DNA of 64,000 nt, from positions 62,001 to 126,000 of the forward strand of contig NZ_LJZS01000005.1 in assembly GCF_001314875.1 (NCBI RefSeq), read 5' to 3'. How positions within the stretch are numbered: position 1 is the stretch's first letter; every line of letters starts with the position of its first letter. The notes under the pieces were generated by a model that saw only the letters and a program-made list of their open reading frames with translations, ran no database searches and was not told the DNA's origin. Shown here piece by piece: positions 16,897 through 26,324 of this stretch. The position numbers and the translations under genes were made by a program. The stretch comes from Halomonas sp. HL-48. GTDB lineage: Bacteria > Pseudomonadota > Gammaproteobacteria > Pseudomonadales > Halomonadaceae.

Positions 16897-19838
16897 CCGT
16901 TGGGATCCACGGTGATGATCACCCGCACGGCATCGAGCCGCAGGCGGGTGTTTTCGATGGCGTCGCTGAGTGCCTGACGCTCCTGTTTCAGGGCCTCGAG
17001 CTCCGCGCTGCGCACCGAGGGGTTGTGCTCCGCCAGCGCGGTCAAACGGGCAAGCTCGGCGTCCAGCTGAGTACGCATGCGGGCCTCGGCGGCCTCCACG
17101 ATGCTTGGCAGCTCGCGCTCGGCCTCGCTTTCGCCCTGGGTGAGAATGCCGCGCAGCTGCTCGTGACGGCCTTTGATCAGGTCGCGGGCCAGCGACTTGT
17201 TGACCCTCTGCAGATTTTTGCCCAGCCCGGTAAACGAAATCTTGTCGGTGAGATTGGCGCCGGACTCATCGAGCAGCACGCGCACCGCAGTGGGCGGCAG
17301 GAAGCGATTCAGGTGCAGCGACCTGGGCGCCGGGCAGTGGGTGCGGAACACCAGTTCCGCCATCAGCCGGTCGCTGGGAATTGCCGGGTGGCCGAGTAAC
17401 GCAAGCGCGGTATTGCCCATGGTGCCGTCGAGGATGCGGCCCATTATTTCGCGCAGCAGCGGGTGCTCCCAGGAAAGCCGCTGGACGTCATCCCGGGCGA
17501 GGGCCAGGTGACGGTCAAACGTCGCCGAAAAGCCTTCCTCGCCTTGGGCCAGCCCCGGCAGGCCGTCCAGCATGTGCTGGCCGGGCTGCAGCAGCATCAG
17601 GCCGTTGCCGATGTCTTGGCTGTCGACGCCGAATACATCCAGGGCGCGCTCCACGTAGCGGGGTAGGGCAGTGTCGTCGTCCAGCTCGCGCACCGCCTCG
17701 ATCACCTGCTGGGCACGTTCGGGGCGGCAGGCGTTGAGCTCGAGAAGACGGTTGCGGCCGGCATCCCGCTCGGCCAGCTTGGCGATGAACAGCTCGCGGG
17801 TTTCGCCGATAATTTCTTCCAGCATTTCATCGTCGAGTAGCGCATCGGCGAGCGCGTCGCCGAAGGCGTTGAACAGGTCGCTGCCGATACCGTGGGGCGC
17901 GCTGAAGGCATCCATGCCCTCGTGATACCAGCGCATCAGCCGCTCACCGGGGCTGCCGGTAAAGGTGGCGACGTGCATCTCGATGGCGTGGCGCTGGCCG
18001 ATCCGGTCGAGACGGCCAATGCGCTGTTCCAGCTGGTCGGGATGCTGGGGCATGTCAAACATCACCAGGTGGCGGCAGAACTGGAAGTTGCGCCCTTCGG
18101 AGCCAATTTCCGAGCACACCAGCACCTGGCAGCCGCCTTCCTCGTCGGCAAACGCCGCGGCGGCGCGGTCACGTTCGACCAGCGACAGACCTTCGTGGAA
18201 CACCGGGGCGTGATAGCCGCCGAGCACGCGCAGGCCTTCGGCCAACCCCTCGGCGGTCTCGCGGTGGTGGGCGATCACCAGCACCTTGTCGTTGGCAAAG
18301 CCGGCTGCGCTTTCGTCGCTGAGCTTCTCCAGCAGCCAGGTGACCCGCGGGTCGATGTGAAACCAGGGTTCGCTGTTGAGCGGGTCGTCACTGAGTTCGC
18401 GGTAGGCGGCATCCGGGTAAATCAGGACGTCCGGGTGATCCATGCCGGTTTCGATCAGCAGTTCGTCCAGGTAGTCGTCGTCGCGTTCCAGGCGGCGCAG
18501 CGTGCGGCGATAGGCGGGCGGCAGGTCGAGGGCCGTCAGATGCAGGCGGCGTTCGGGAAAGCCACCCACGTGGCGGCGGCTATTGCGGAACATCACCCGC
18601 CCGGTGCCGTGGCGGTCGAGCAACGCATCGCGCAGCTGGCTGCGGGCGGCGTCCTGCTGTGCGGCGCTGGCCTCTGGGTTGCACAGGGTCGCGAGTAGCG
18701 CCTGGCTGTCGCGGTCGTCGGCAGCGGCCTCCACGTGGACCCGGGCGTCAGGCGAGGCGGGCAGCGACTCGAGGGCATCGATGGCGCCGGCCACCGCCCC
18801 GTAATGCCGCTCTTCGTCCTTGAAGCGGGCCAGGTCGTGGTAGCGCTCCGGGTCGAGCAGGCGCAGGCGGGCAAAGTGACTTTCAATACCCATCTGTTCG
18901 GGGGTGGCGGTGAGCAGCAGCAGGCCGGGAATCTCCGCCGCCAGCTGCTCAACGCACTGATAGCCGGGGCCGCTGCCCTCGCTGCTCCAGTCGAGGTGGT
19001 GGGCCTCATCGACGATCAGCAGATCGAAGTGGCTGGCCAGCGCCTGCTCCTGGCGGTGGGTGTTGGCAAACAGCCAGCCTTGGCTGGCGAGGACCAACTG
19101 AGCGCTTTCAAAGGGGTTCTCGCTGCCGTGGGCCTGGCTCTGGTGTTCATCCAGCAGGCTGACGTTGAGCGAGAAGCGCCGCAGCAGCTCGACCAGCCAC
19201 TGGTGGGTCAGGCTATCGGGCACCAGGATCAGCGCCCGTTCGACCCGGCCCGCGACCAGCAGGCGGTGCAGAATCAGCCCGGCCTCAATGGTTTTGCCAA
19301 GCCCGACCTCATCCGCCAGCAAGACCCGCGGGGCATGGCGACGGGCGACTTCGTCGGCGATATACAGCTGGTGGGGGACCAGGTCGATGCGCGGGCCGGA
19401 AAAGCCCAGCGCGCTGTGCTGTTCGATCCGCTGATGGTGATGCAGGGTACGAAAGCGCAGGTCGAACCAGTCGTTGCGATCCACCTGACCGGTCAGCAGG
19501 CGGTCGCGGGCCTGGTCGAACTGCATGGTGTCGGCGAGCTTGGCCTCGGGGAGTTCACGCCGCTGGCCCTGGCTGTCGTCACCGACGTAGGTGATCAGGC
19601 CGTTGGTCGTATCGCTGTCATCGACGACCATCTGCCAGCCGTCGGCCGACACGATGCGGTCGCCCGTGCCGAACATGACGCGGGTCAGCGGGGCCTGGCG
19701 GGTGTTATAGGTGCGGGTTTCCTGACTGGCACTGAACAAGATGGTAACGCTACGGGCGTCGCAGTTAAGCACGGTGCCGAGCCCAAGCTCGGCTTCGCCG
19801 TCGCTAATCCAGCGTTGGCCGGGGGAAAAATCGCTCAT
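16893..19838 (-). CDS. rapA: RNA polymerase-associated ATPase RapA (HepA)
   Basis: 981 residues, close to E. coli RapA (968). The N-terminal Tudor-like domains begin with FSPGQRWISDGEAELGLG. The Swi2/Snf2 motor follows, with Walker A in ADEVGLGKTIEAG (near residues 173-185), DEAH box VDEAHHL near residue 277, and helicase motifs including EQRIGRLDRIGQ. RapA binds core RNA polymerase and helps recycle stalled or post-termination complexes, especially at high salt. A predicted coiled coil ends the protein (ALKQERQALSDAIENTRLRL). Monocistronic by appearance, convergent with the YfcH-like gene. Confidence 0.95.
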   Translation of the reverse strand: MSDFSPGQRWISDGEAELGLGTVLNCDARSVTILFSASQETRTYNTRQAPLTRVMFGTGDRIVSADGWQMVVDDSDTTNGLITYVGDDSQGQRRELPEAKLADTMQFDQARDRLLTGQVDRNDWFDLRFRTLHHHQRIEQHSALGFSGPRIDLVPHQLYIADEVARRHAPRVLLADEVGLGKTIEAGLILHRLLVAGRVERALILVPDSLTHQWLVELLRRFSLNVSLLDEHQSQAHGSENPFESAQLVLASQGWLFANTHRQEQALASHFDLLIVDEAHHLDWSSEGSGPGYQCVEQLAAEIPGLLLLTATPEQMGIESHFARLRLLDPERYHDLARFKDEERHYGAVAGAIDALESLPASPDARVHVEAAADDRDSQALLATLCNPEASAAQQDAARSQLRDALLDRHGTGRVMFRNSRRHVGGFPERRLHLTALDLPPAYRRTLRRLERDDDYLDELLIETGMDHPDVLIYPDAAYRELSDDPLNSEPWFHIDPRVTWLLEKLSDESAAGFANDKVLVIAHHRETAEGLAEGLRVLGGYHAPVFHEGLSLVERDRAAAAFADEEGGCQVLVCSEIGSEGRNFQFCRHLVMFDMPQHPDQLEQRIGRLDRIGQRHAIEMHVATFTGSPGERLMRWYHEGMDAFSAPHGIGSDLFNAFGDALADALLDDEMLEEIIGETRELFIAKLAERDAGRNRLLELNACRPERAQQVIEAVRELDDDTALPRYVERALDVFGVDSQDIGNGLMLLQPGQHMLDGLPGLAQGEEGFSATFDRHLALARDDVQRLSWEHPLLREIMGRILDGTMGNTALALLGHPAIPSDRLMAELVFRTHCPAPRSLHLNRFLPPTAVRVLLDESGANLTDKISFTGLGKNLQRVNKSLARDLIKGRHEQLRGILTQGESEAERELPSIVEAAEARMRTQLDAELARLTALAEHNPSVRSAELEALKQERQALSDAIENTRLRLDAVRVIITVDPNG

Positions 19839-19951
19839 GATGCCTCAAGGAAGTCTGCAATACAGGACGTACGCTGCCGGTCGCGGGGGCCGGCAGCAAC
19901 AGGGCGGGCGATTCTAACGCAAAGCCGCTGGGGGATTAAGGTGTATCGGCG

Positions 19952-20755
19952 TCAATCTTCAAGCCAGCGGTCCAGGTGCGCCTGTGTGAGCTCGCCGACG
20001 TGGATGTCCAGGGCGTTGCCATCGCCGTCGAACAGCACGGTGGTGGGCAGCCCCGGGGCCTCGACAATCGACATGAGCATCTGGCCTGGGTCGCGCAGGG
20101 CGTAACGGAAGCTCAGCTGTTGCTCGTCCAGATAGCGCACGATGGGCAGCAGTTCCTCCCCCTGGTTGGCGACCACGACGCCCACGCCTTCGCGCTGATC
20201 CGCTTCGGCCAGTAAGGGCATTTCGCGCAGGCAGGGTGGGCACCAGGTGGCCCACAGGTTGACGATGATCCGGTCGTGGTCGTCGGCAAGCGACGGCAGA
20301 TGGACTGAATTGCCGTCGATATCTTCAAGGGTCACGTCGGGCAGGGCCTTGATGCTCATGTCGTTGCCCAGCGGGGCCAGCGTCACCAGTACCAGCCATA
20401 GGCTTGAAGCACCCACCAGCAGCGCTATAGCGCCGCCCATGGCGATCAGCCGGCCGCGCAGCGTCCAGGCGGTCCATACGAGCCCCGCGGCCAGCCCCCA
20501 GAGCCCCTGGTATCCCGGCTGCCAGACTTTCAGCGCCGCCAGCGGGGCGACGCTGAAGCTGTCGATATGCAGCGCCACATGGCCAAAGCGGGCGGCGACC
20601 AGCCAGACGGCCACCAGGCCCAGAAACCAGCGCTGATGACGGCGCTGGGGGAGTCCCAGTAAATAGCGTGTGCTGACCAGCAGGGCCAGCGCGCAGGCAA
20701 TGGCGTACAGGCGGGGAAGTGAAATCAGCAGCGGGCCAAGGGTAATGGCGTTCAT
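19952..20755 (-). CDS. Membrane-anchored thioredoxin-like TlpA with Lgt-like N-terminal part
   Basis: 267 residues from the ATG at 20755 (GGGAT upstream). About residues 8-130 form four membrane helices reminiscent of part of prolipoprotein diacylglyceryl transferase, including YLLGLPQRRHQRW. Residues about 133-265 form a TlpA/ResA-type thioredoxin domain with active site WATWCPPC (Cys172 and Cys175). It should face the periplasm and reduce disulfides, for example in cytochrome c or cell-envelope maturation. The Lgt-like half is too short and lacks recognisable catalytic motifs, so it is probably only an anchor or electron-relay part. Divergent from the next small gene. Confidence 0.82.
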   Translation of the reverse strand: MNAITLGPLLISLPRLYAIACALALLVSTRYLLGLPQRRHQRWFLGLVAVWLVAARFGHVALHIDSFSVAPLAALKVWQPGYQGLWGLAAGLVWTAWTLRGRLIAMGGAIALLVGASSLWLVLVTLAPLGNDMSIKALPDVTLEDIDGNSVHLPSLADDHDRIIVNLWATWCPPCLREMPLLAEADQREGVGVVVANQGEELLPIVRYLDEQQLSFRYALRDPGQMLMSIVEAPGLPTTVLFDGDGNALDIHVGELTQAHLDRWLED

Positions 20756-20820
20756 GGTTATCCCGTTGAGCAGGTACACTGGCGCACCATACCATGGAGC
20801 CGCCCATAACGGAGACACCT

Positions 20821-21057
20821 ATGCCTCAAGTTGCTTTTGATAAACTTCGCGCGCTCGCCATTGGTTCGCAAGCGTTGGGTCTGACCCTCATCATTGCGCT
20901 GGAGACCTGGTTGAAAGATGCCGCCCGCCCCTGGCAGGGGGCGGTATTGGCGGCCATGCTGAGTACCGCCTTGGCCATCGCGCTGGTACGGCTGTACCGG
21001 CGCAATTTATCGCGCAAGCGCTGGGCCGAGCGCGTCGAAGACGACCGCGACGCCTAA
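20821..21057 (+). CDS. Small hypothetical membrane protein (78 residues)
   Basis: The start ATG follows GGAGACACCT. Two hydrophobic segments (about residues 13-27 and 39-58) separated by a short loop (ETWLKDAARPWQG), then a strongly charged tail (RLYRRNLSRKRWAERVEDD) that should stay in the cytoplasm. I do not recognise a family. Codon use matches the surroundings and the ribosome site is good, so it is probably real. It lies divergent to the TlpA-like gene and 105 bp before the solute-binding protein gene, with no obvious functional link. Confidence 0.6.
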   Translation: MPQVAFDKLRALAIGSQALGLTLIIALETWLKDAARPWQGAVLAAMLSTALAIALVRLYRRNLSRKRWAERVEDDRDA

Positions 21058-21162
21058 CGTTGGAAAACGTTGCTTGTATTTTTTGCGTTCCAGTTCCAGA
21101 TTAATAGCAGACCCCAGCGTGTACCGATGGGGCGCTAAATTCTACAGGGAGCGATTAACAAG

Positions 21163-22380
21163 ATGATGAATAAGCGCATAATAGCCACGGCAGTGGCCGT
21201 TTCTTCACTGGCATTGGCAGGCGCGGCTCAGGCTGAGGTCAAAGTGGGCTTTTTGGGGGGCTTTACCGGGGGGATTGAGAGTTTGACGCCGCCCATCTTT
21301 GATGGCGCGAAGCTGGCGGTTACCCAGATTAATGAGCAGGGCGGCATTCTGGGCGGTCAGACGCTGGAAATGCCGTCGGGCGATACGACCTGTTCTGATG
21401 CCTCGGCCGCGTCTAACTCGGCGGACCGCATGGTCAACTCGGAAGAGGTCACGGCGATTGTCGGGGCGCTGTGTACCGGCGCCACCATTGCAGCCGCCAA
21501 CAACGCGGCCATTCCCGGTGATGTAGTCATGGTCTCGCCAGCGTCCACCGCCCCCGCAGTGACCGAGCTTGACGATAATGACCTGGTGTTCCGCACCGTG
21601 CCTTCCGATGCTTTCCAGGGGGAAATGCTGGCCAAGCTGCTGATCGAAAAGGGCATCGACGAAGTCGCCGTGACCTTTGTTAACAACGATTACGGTCAGG
21701 GTCTGTCGGATGCATTCGCCGAGACCTTTGAAGCGGAAGGCGGGACGGTCGTGGAAAGCCTTGCCCACGAGGACAATCGTTCCGATTACCGCTCTGAGCT
21801 GGGCACGCTCTCCTCGAGCGGTGTGGAAACCCTGGTTGTGCTGGCCTACGCCGATACGTCGGGGCAGACCGTACTGCGCCAGGCATCGGAAAGCGGCGTG
21901 TTCACCCAGTACGTCGGGGCCGACGGCATGGTCGGTAATAGCCTCGTCGAAGCCGTGGGCGCCGATGTGCTGGAAGGCATGATCGCGACCCGCCCCGGCA
22001 GCCCTGACCTGCCCGGCACCGATATTTTCATTGAGGCCGCCGAAGACGCTGACATCGACCCCGAAGCGGTCTTCGCCGCCCAGGCTTATGACGCGGCCTT
22101 CCTGCTGGCGCTGGCCATCGAGCAGAACGGCAGTGCCGAGCGCGAAGGCTTATCCGAAGCGCTGCGTGATGTGGCCACCGCACCGGGTGAAACCATCTTG
22201 CCCGGCGAGTGGGAGAAAGCGGTTGAGCTGATTGGTCAGGGTGAAGAGATCAACTACGAAGGGGCTTCAGGCAGTCACGAGTTTGACGATAACGGCGACG
22301 TCCCCGGCATCGTCGTCGAAATGACCGTCGAAGATGGTGAGTTCGAGCGGGTAGGTGAGCTGGAAGAAGACGAGCTTTAA
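21163..22380 (+). CDS. Branched-chain amino acid-type ABC transporter solute-binding protein
   Basis: 405 residues with a signal peptide (about residues 1-24, cleavage after AQA). The mature protein is a type I periplasmic-binding fold of the LivK/Leu-Ile-Val class, with an opening VGFLGGFTGG, then GAKLAVTQINEQGGI and VNNDYGQGLSDAFAE. It is strongly acidic, as usual for halophile exported proteins. It captures an amino acid or related substrate for the neighbouring LivHMGF-like transporter. It is transcribed toward livM rather than with the transporter genes and ends in its own strong terminator. Ligand not determinable; relatives bind branched-chain amino acids, amides or urea. Confidence 0.88.
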   Translation: MMNKRIIATAVAVSSLALAGAAQAEVKVGFLGGFTGGIESLTPPIFDGAKLAVTQINEQGGILGGQTLEMPSGDTTCSDASAASNSADRMVNSEEVTAIVGALCTGATIAAANNAAIPGDVVMVSPASTAPAVTELDDNDLVFRTVPSDAFQGEMLAKLLIEKGIDEVAVTFVNNDYGQGLSDAFAETFEAEGGTVVESLAHEDNRSDYRSELGTLSSSGVETLVVLAYADTSGQTVLRQASESGVFTQYVGADGMVGNSLVEAVGADVLEGMIATRPGSPDLPGTDIFIEAAEDADIDPEAVFAAQAYDAAFLLALAIEQNGSAEREGLSEALRDVATAPGETILPGEWEKAVELIGQGEEINYEGASGSHEFDDNGDVPGIVVEMTVEDGEFERVGELEEDEL

Positions 22381-22401
22381 TTCACCCACCGTTAGACCGA
22401 T

Positions 22402-22435
22402 ACCGCCCCAGCCAAGCGCTGGGGCGGTTTTTTTT
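22402..22435 (+). terminator. Intrinsic terminator after the solute-binding protein gene
   Basis: An 11-bp GC-rich stem ACCGCCCCAGC/GCTGGGGCGGT (22402-22412 with 22418-22428) followed by a run of eight T. It separates the gene from the convergent livM-like permease gene, whose stop is only a few bases away. Confidence 0.92.
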
Positions 22436-22438
22436 GCC

Positions 22439-23749
22439 TCAGCCGTGGTGCTTGATGCGTTCCGGCAACAGCCCCTTGGGGGCGAAGCGCAATACCAGCG
22501 TGATCAGCACGCCAATCACCAGTACCCTGGCCTGCAGGGCGCGGCTGTCGATATTGCCTGGCGCCTGCCAGTCAAAGGCAAAGGCACCAAAGGCCACCGC
22601 GAGCTCCATCAGGTAGAGGGCCAGCGGCTCCGACATGATCCAGATGATGTAAACCGCAAGAGCGCCGAAGATGGTCCCCAGGTTGTTGCCGGGCCCGCCC
22701 AAAATCACCATGACCAGTACCAGGAAGGTATGATTCAGCGGCAGGTAGCCGTTGGGGTCGAACAGGCTGTTGAAGCTTGCCATCATGCCGCCGCCGATAC
22801 CCATCAGAATGCAGCCCAGCACGAAAATCTCCAGGCGTCGCCGGTTGATATCCTTGCCCATGGCCGCGGATGATATTTCATTATCGCGAATGGCGCGGAT
22901 CATGCGGCCCCAGGGAGCGTGATAGGCGCGGTGGAGTAGAAAGAAAATCGCCGCGATTATCACCGCCGTCAGCGACAGATAGATCGCCCTGGACAGGGTG
23001 AAACCCAGGTCAGACGGGCCGGGGGTCGGCCAGGGCAGCGGCGACACCGTCGCGGTGCCACGGGTGAGCCAGTCGGAATTCTTCAAAAAGGCCTTGATGA
23101 TCTCAGCGATCCCCAGGGTCGCAATGGCCAGATAATCGCTGCGCAGGCCCAGGCAGACGTGGCCGATAAAGTAGCCAACACCGCCCGCCAGGGCGCCGCC
23201 AATGATCCAGCCCGTCCAGGCCGGAAGGCCAAGCCCGCCCACAAAGCCCGCCTGGGACTCGATGGCGGCGGTCACCTCGCGTAGCTGACTGATCACAAAC
23301 ATGTAAAGCACGATGGCCAGCAGCACGGTGAACACGGTGCGAACCCGCCTGGGAACCCCCAGTCGGGTGAGCCGCGAGGCCGCCATCACCAGCAGCGCGG
23401 CGCCGATGGCGTAGAGCAGCACCTTGCCAAGCTCCGTGGGTAGTTCGCTATCCCAAAACGCGTCATTGACCGGCACGCTAAACAGCATGGCGCTGACGCC
23501 GCCCAGGGCAACGAACCCCATGACACCGGCATTGAACTGCCCCGCATAGCCCCACTGAATCGTCAGCCCCAAGGCCAGGACGGCGTAGCACGCGGCTTCC
23601 ACCAGCATGCGGGTACTGTAGGCAGGCCCCATGACGCCGTAGACGCCGACAATGGTGATTAGCAGCATGCCAAACAGGCAGAGTTCACGAAGCGGCAGGC
23701 GCGATGTCGTGGGTGTCGCGTCCTGCGGGGTGTAGTTGTTATCAGCCAT
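22439..23749 (-). CDS. Branched-chain amino acid ABC transporter permease LivM-like
   Basis: 436 residues, larger than many LivM proteins because of extra N-terminal membrane segments. About ten hydrophobic helices are visible. The permease core includes ALGLTIQWGYAGQFNAGV near the N-terminal third and the cytoplasmic EAA-like loop GRMIRAIRDNEISSAAMGKD that contacts the ATPases. It forms the inner-membrane channel with the LivH-like partner. Its ATG overlaps the livH-like stop (ATGA). Confidence 0.9.
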   Translation of the reverse strand: MADNNYTPQDATPTTSRLPLRELCLFGMLLITIVGVYGVMGPAYSTRMLVEAACYAVLALGLTIQWGYAGQFNAGVMGFVALGGVSAMLFSVPVNDAFWDSELPTELGKVLLYAIGAALLVMAASRLTRLGVPRRVRTVFTVLLAIVLYMFVISQLREVTAAIESQAGFVGGLGLPAWTGWIIGGALAGGVGYFIGHVCLGLRSDYLAIATLGIAEIIKAFLKNSDWLTRGTATVSPLPWPTPGPSDLGFTLSRAIYLSLTAVIIAAIFFLLHRAYHAPWGRMIRAIRDNEISSAAMGKDINRRRLEIFVLGCILMGIGGGMMASFNSLFDPNGYLPLNHTFLVLVMVILGGPGNNLGTIFGALAVYIIWIMSEPLALYLMELAVAFGAFAFDWQAPGNIDSRALQARVLVIGVLITLVLRFAPKGLLPERIKHHG

Positions 23750-24750
23750 CAGATCACCTTGCCTTTGAAGATGCCGGTGGGGCGCCAGACCAGAATGGCC
23801 ACCAGAATGAAGAATGGCACCACGATTTTATATTCGCTCCCCACGAAGGCTAAATTGGACGGTAACTCGAGCCAGGTGGGCAGGCTGTCGCGGAAGGGGC
23901 GCAGCAAGACGGCCCAGTTAAACACCGCCAGCGTTTCGGCAAATCCCACTACGAAGCCGCCCGCGACGGCACCGTAGGGGTGGCCGACGCCGCCGACGAT
24001 GGCGGCCGCGAAAATCGGCAGCAGCAGGAAGAAGCTGAGGTCGGGTTTGAACGTTACATCCAGCGACAGCAGGGTGCCGGCAATGGCGGCAAGGCCGCCA
24101 GCAATCACCCAGGTCACAGCGACGATCGTGTTGGTGTTGATGCCCGAGGCCTGCGCCAGTTCGGGGTTGTCGGACATTGCCCGCATGGCTTTGCCGAGCC
24201 GCGAACGACTCAGGAACAGGTGCAGGGCAATGACCGCGACCAGGGTGATCACGAATAGATAAATCTGTGGCTCGGTAATCACGATGGGCACGCGCACGCC
24301 GTCAAACGGCAGCATGCGAAAAATCTCCTTGCGGTCGTCGACGTAAAGGCCTTGCCCGCCGGTGCCGGCAAACAGCCGGATCAGCCCCTGCAGAATCAGG
24401 GTGACGCCCAGCGAGGCAATGACCATGACGATGGGTTTGACCCCATGGGCGCGCAACGGCTTGTAGAAGGCTTTGTCGATGCCTACCGCCACGCAGGCCG
24501 TCAGCAGCATGGCCACGGGGAGCATAATCAGCGCGGTCGGCACGCCAATGCTCATGCCGATGCCGGGAAAGGCGGTGGTGAGCGCCAGCACCATGAAGGC
24601 ACCAAAGGTCATCATGTCGGCGTGGGCAAAGTGGGCAAAGCGCATGATGCTGAAGATCAGCGTGACGCCGATCGCCCCGATGGCGTAGATGGCACCGGTG
24701 ACACTGCCGGCGATCACCACGTTGTTAATAAAGAAAACCAGTTCATTCAC
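23749..24750 (-). CDS. Branched-chain amino acid ABC transporter permease LivH-like
   Basis: 333 residues from the GTG at 24750, seven bases after GGGGA; upstream in-frame codons run into the ATPase gene and are not needed. The protein has about eight membrane helices with family segments GAIYAIGAIGVTLIFSIMRFAHFAHADMM (split here by the first helix) and the EAA-like loop LGKAMRAMSDNPELAQASGI. It is the partner permease of the LivM-like protein. The gap to the livF-like gene is 16 bp, supporting a single operon livG-livF-livH-livM. Confidence 0.9.
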   Translation of the reverse strand: MNELVFFINNVVIAGSVTGAIYAIGAIGVTLIFSIMRFAHFAHADMMTFGAFMVLALTTAFPGIGMSIGVPTALIMLPVAMLLTACVAVGIDKAFYKPLRAHGVKPIVMVIASLGVTLILQGLIRLFAGTGGQGLYVDDRKEIFRMLPFDGVRVPIVITEPQIYLFVITLVAVIALHLFLSRSRLGKAMRAMSDNPELAQASGINTNTIVAVTWVIAGGLAAIAGTLLSLDVTFKPDLSFFLLLPIFAAAIVGGVGHPYGAVAGGFVVGFAETLAVFNWAVLLRPFRDSLPTWLELPSNLAFVGSEYKIVVPFFILVAILVWRPTGIFKGKVI

Positions 24751-24766
24751 GTTATTGTCCCCTGGG

Positions 24767-25471
24767 CTAGCCGCCCAAAAAGCTTTTGGCCACGTCAGGA
24801 TCGGCAAGCAGTGCAGCACCGGTATCGGTGAAGCGGTTCTGGCCCGCCGCCAATACAAAGCCTTTATCGGCAATGGCGAGTGCCTGCTTGGCGTTTTGTT
24901 CGACCATCAGGATGCCGACCCCGGCCGCGTTGATGTGCCTGACCCGGTCAAAGATCTCGTTCATGTAGAGTGGCGAAAGCCCGGCGGTGGGTTCGTCCAG
25001 CAGCAGCAAACTGGGTTCGGCCATCAGCGCACGGCCCATGGCGACCATCTGGCGCTGGCCGCCGGACAGCTCACCCGCCGGCTGATGGCGTTTTTCCTTG
25101 AGCGGGGGGAAGAATTCATAGACTTGGCCGAGCATGCGCTTGACATTCTGGGGCTTCAAGAACGCCCCCATTTCGAGATTTTCCTGCACGGTCAGGCTGG
25201 GAAAAACGTTCTTTTCCTGGGGCACAAAGCCCATGCCGCGCTCGACGAGCTGGTTGGGCGGGAGGTTTTGAATCGGCGTACCGTGCAGCAGAATATCGCC
25301 TTGATTGACGTGCAGCAGCCCGAAAATCGCTTTCAGCAGCGTCGATTTACCCGCCCCGTTTGGACCGACAATCACCCCGACCTCGTCGGCCTCCAGCGAC
25401 ATGTTCACCCCGTTGAGGATGTTCATGCTGCCATAGCCGCCGTAGACGTCGCGTGCTTCAATTAAAGGCAT
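24767..25471 (-). CDS. ABC transporter ATP-binding protein LivF-like
   Basis: 234 residues, the normal LivF length. Walker A GPNGAGKST at residues 36-44, ABC signature LSGGQRQ, Walker B LLLLDEPTAGLSP and the switch His in the MVEQN segment (Gln-Asn version as in other LivF proteins). It hydrolyses ATP to drive uptake together with the LivG-like ATPase. 82 bp separate it from the livG-like gene. Confidence 0.93.
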   Translation of the reverse strand: MPLIEARDVYGGYGSMNILNGVNMSLEADEVGVIVGPNGAGKSTLLKAIFGLLHVNQGDILLHGTPIQNLPPNQLVERGMGFVPQEKNVFPSLTVQENLEMGAFLKPQNVKRMLGQVYEFFPPLKEKRHQPAGELSGGQRQMVAMGRALMAEPSLLLLDEPTAGLSPLYMNEIFDRVRHINAAGVGILMVEQNAKQALAIADKGFVLAAGQNRFTDTGAALLADPDVAKSFLGG

Positions 25472-25553
25472 GGTGAAAAGTCTCTAGTGTAGGGCCACCT
25501 GAAGGGTTGTGGCGTTGTTGGAAGCGTTGTTGGAAGCGTTGTGCCGTCATCCG

Positions 25554-26324
25554 TCACGCTGCCCCGGCGCCGAAATAGGCATCGATAACCTTGGGGTTGT
25601 TCTGGATATCCTGGATATGGCCTTCGACCATCACCTGCCCCTGGGCAAGCACGATGACCGGGTCGCAGAGCCGGGCAATCATGTCCATGTCGTGCTCGAT
25701 GACCAGGAAGGTGTAGCCCATCTCGCGGTTGAGACGCTCGATGTTGCCGATCAGGTCGCCAAGCAGCGTGCGGTTGACCCCGGCGGCGATCTCATCCAGC
25801 AGCACGATCTTTGCGTTGGTCATCATCGTGCGGCCCAGTTCCAGCAGCTTCTTCTGCCCGCCGGACAGGTTGCCGGCGAGCTCGTTACGCACGTGGTGGA
25901 GGCCGACAAAGTCGATGACCTCGAGCGCGCGGCGGCGTACTTCGGTTTCTTCGTGGCGCACCAGGCCGGGTTTTAACCAGGCGGTGAACAGGTTTTCACC
26001 TGCCTGCCTGGGCGGCACCATCATCAGATTTTCCAGCGCGCTCATATGGCTGAACTCGTGAGCGATCTGGAAGGTGCGCAGCAGCCCCTTGTGAAAGCGC
26101 TGGTCGGCGCTTAGCGCGGTAATATCTTCGCCGTCCAGGTAGATGTGTCCGCTGTCGGGGGTCAGCGCGCCGGCCATCAGGTTGAACAGCGTCGACTTGC
26201 CCGCGCCGTTAGGACCGATCATGCCGGTAATCGAACCTTTCTCAACGCGGATAGAACAGTCGTCAATGACCTGCAGGCCACCAAAGGCTTTATTGACCTG
26301 CTGAACCTCAATAAGCGGGGTCAT
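25554..26324 (-). CDS. ABC transporter ATP-binding protein LivG-like
   Basis: 256 residues from the ATG at 26324, which has GAGG six bases upstream; an ATG four codons earlier lies on top of that site. Walker A GPNGAGKST at residues 37-45, signature LSGGQKK, Walker B VLLDEIAAG and the switch His in FLVIEHDMD. The Walker B tail reads DEIAAG instead of DEPTAG, a known LivG variation. First gene of the transporter operon. Confidence 0.93.
   Translation of the reverse strand: MTPLIEVQQVNKAFGGLQVIDDCSIRVEKGSITGMIGPNGAGKSTLFNLMAGALTPDSGHIYLDGEDITALSADQRFHKGLLRTFQIAHEFSHMSALENLMMVPPRQAGENLFTAWLKPGLVRHEETEVRRRALEVIDFVGLHHVRNELAGNLSGGQKKLLELGRTMMTNAKIVLLDEIAAGVNRTLLGDLIGNIERLNREMGYTFLVIEHDMDMIARLCDPVIVLAQGQVMVEGHIQDIQNNPKVIDAYFGAGAA

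Noticed and set aside
21062..21080. Sigma-54 promoter before the solute-binding protein gene
   Set aside because: TGG and TTGC elements are present, but the GG-GC spacing is 8 rather than 10, so it does not fit.
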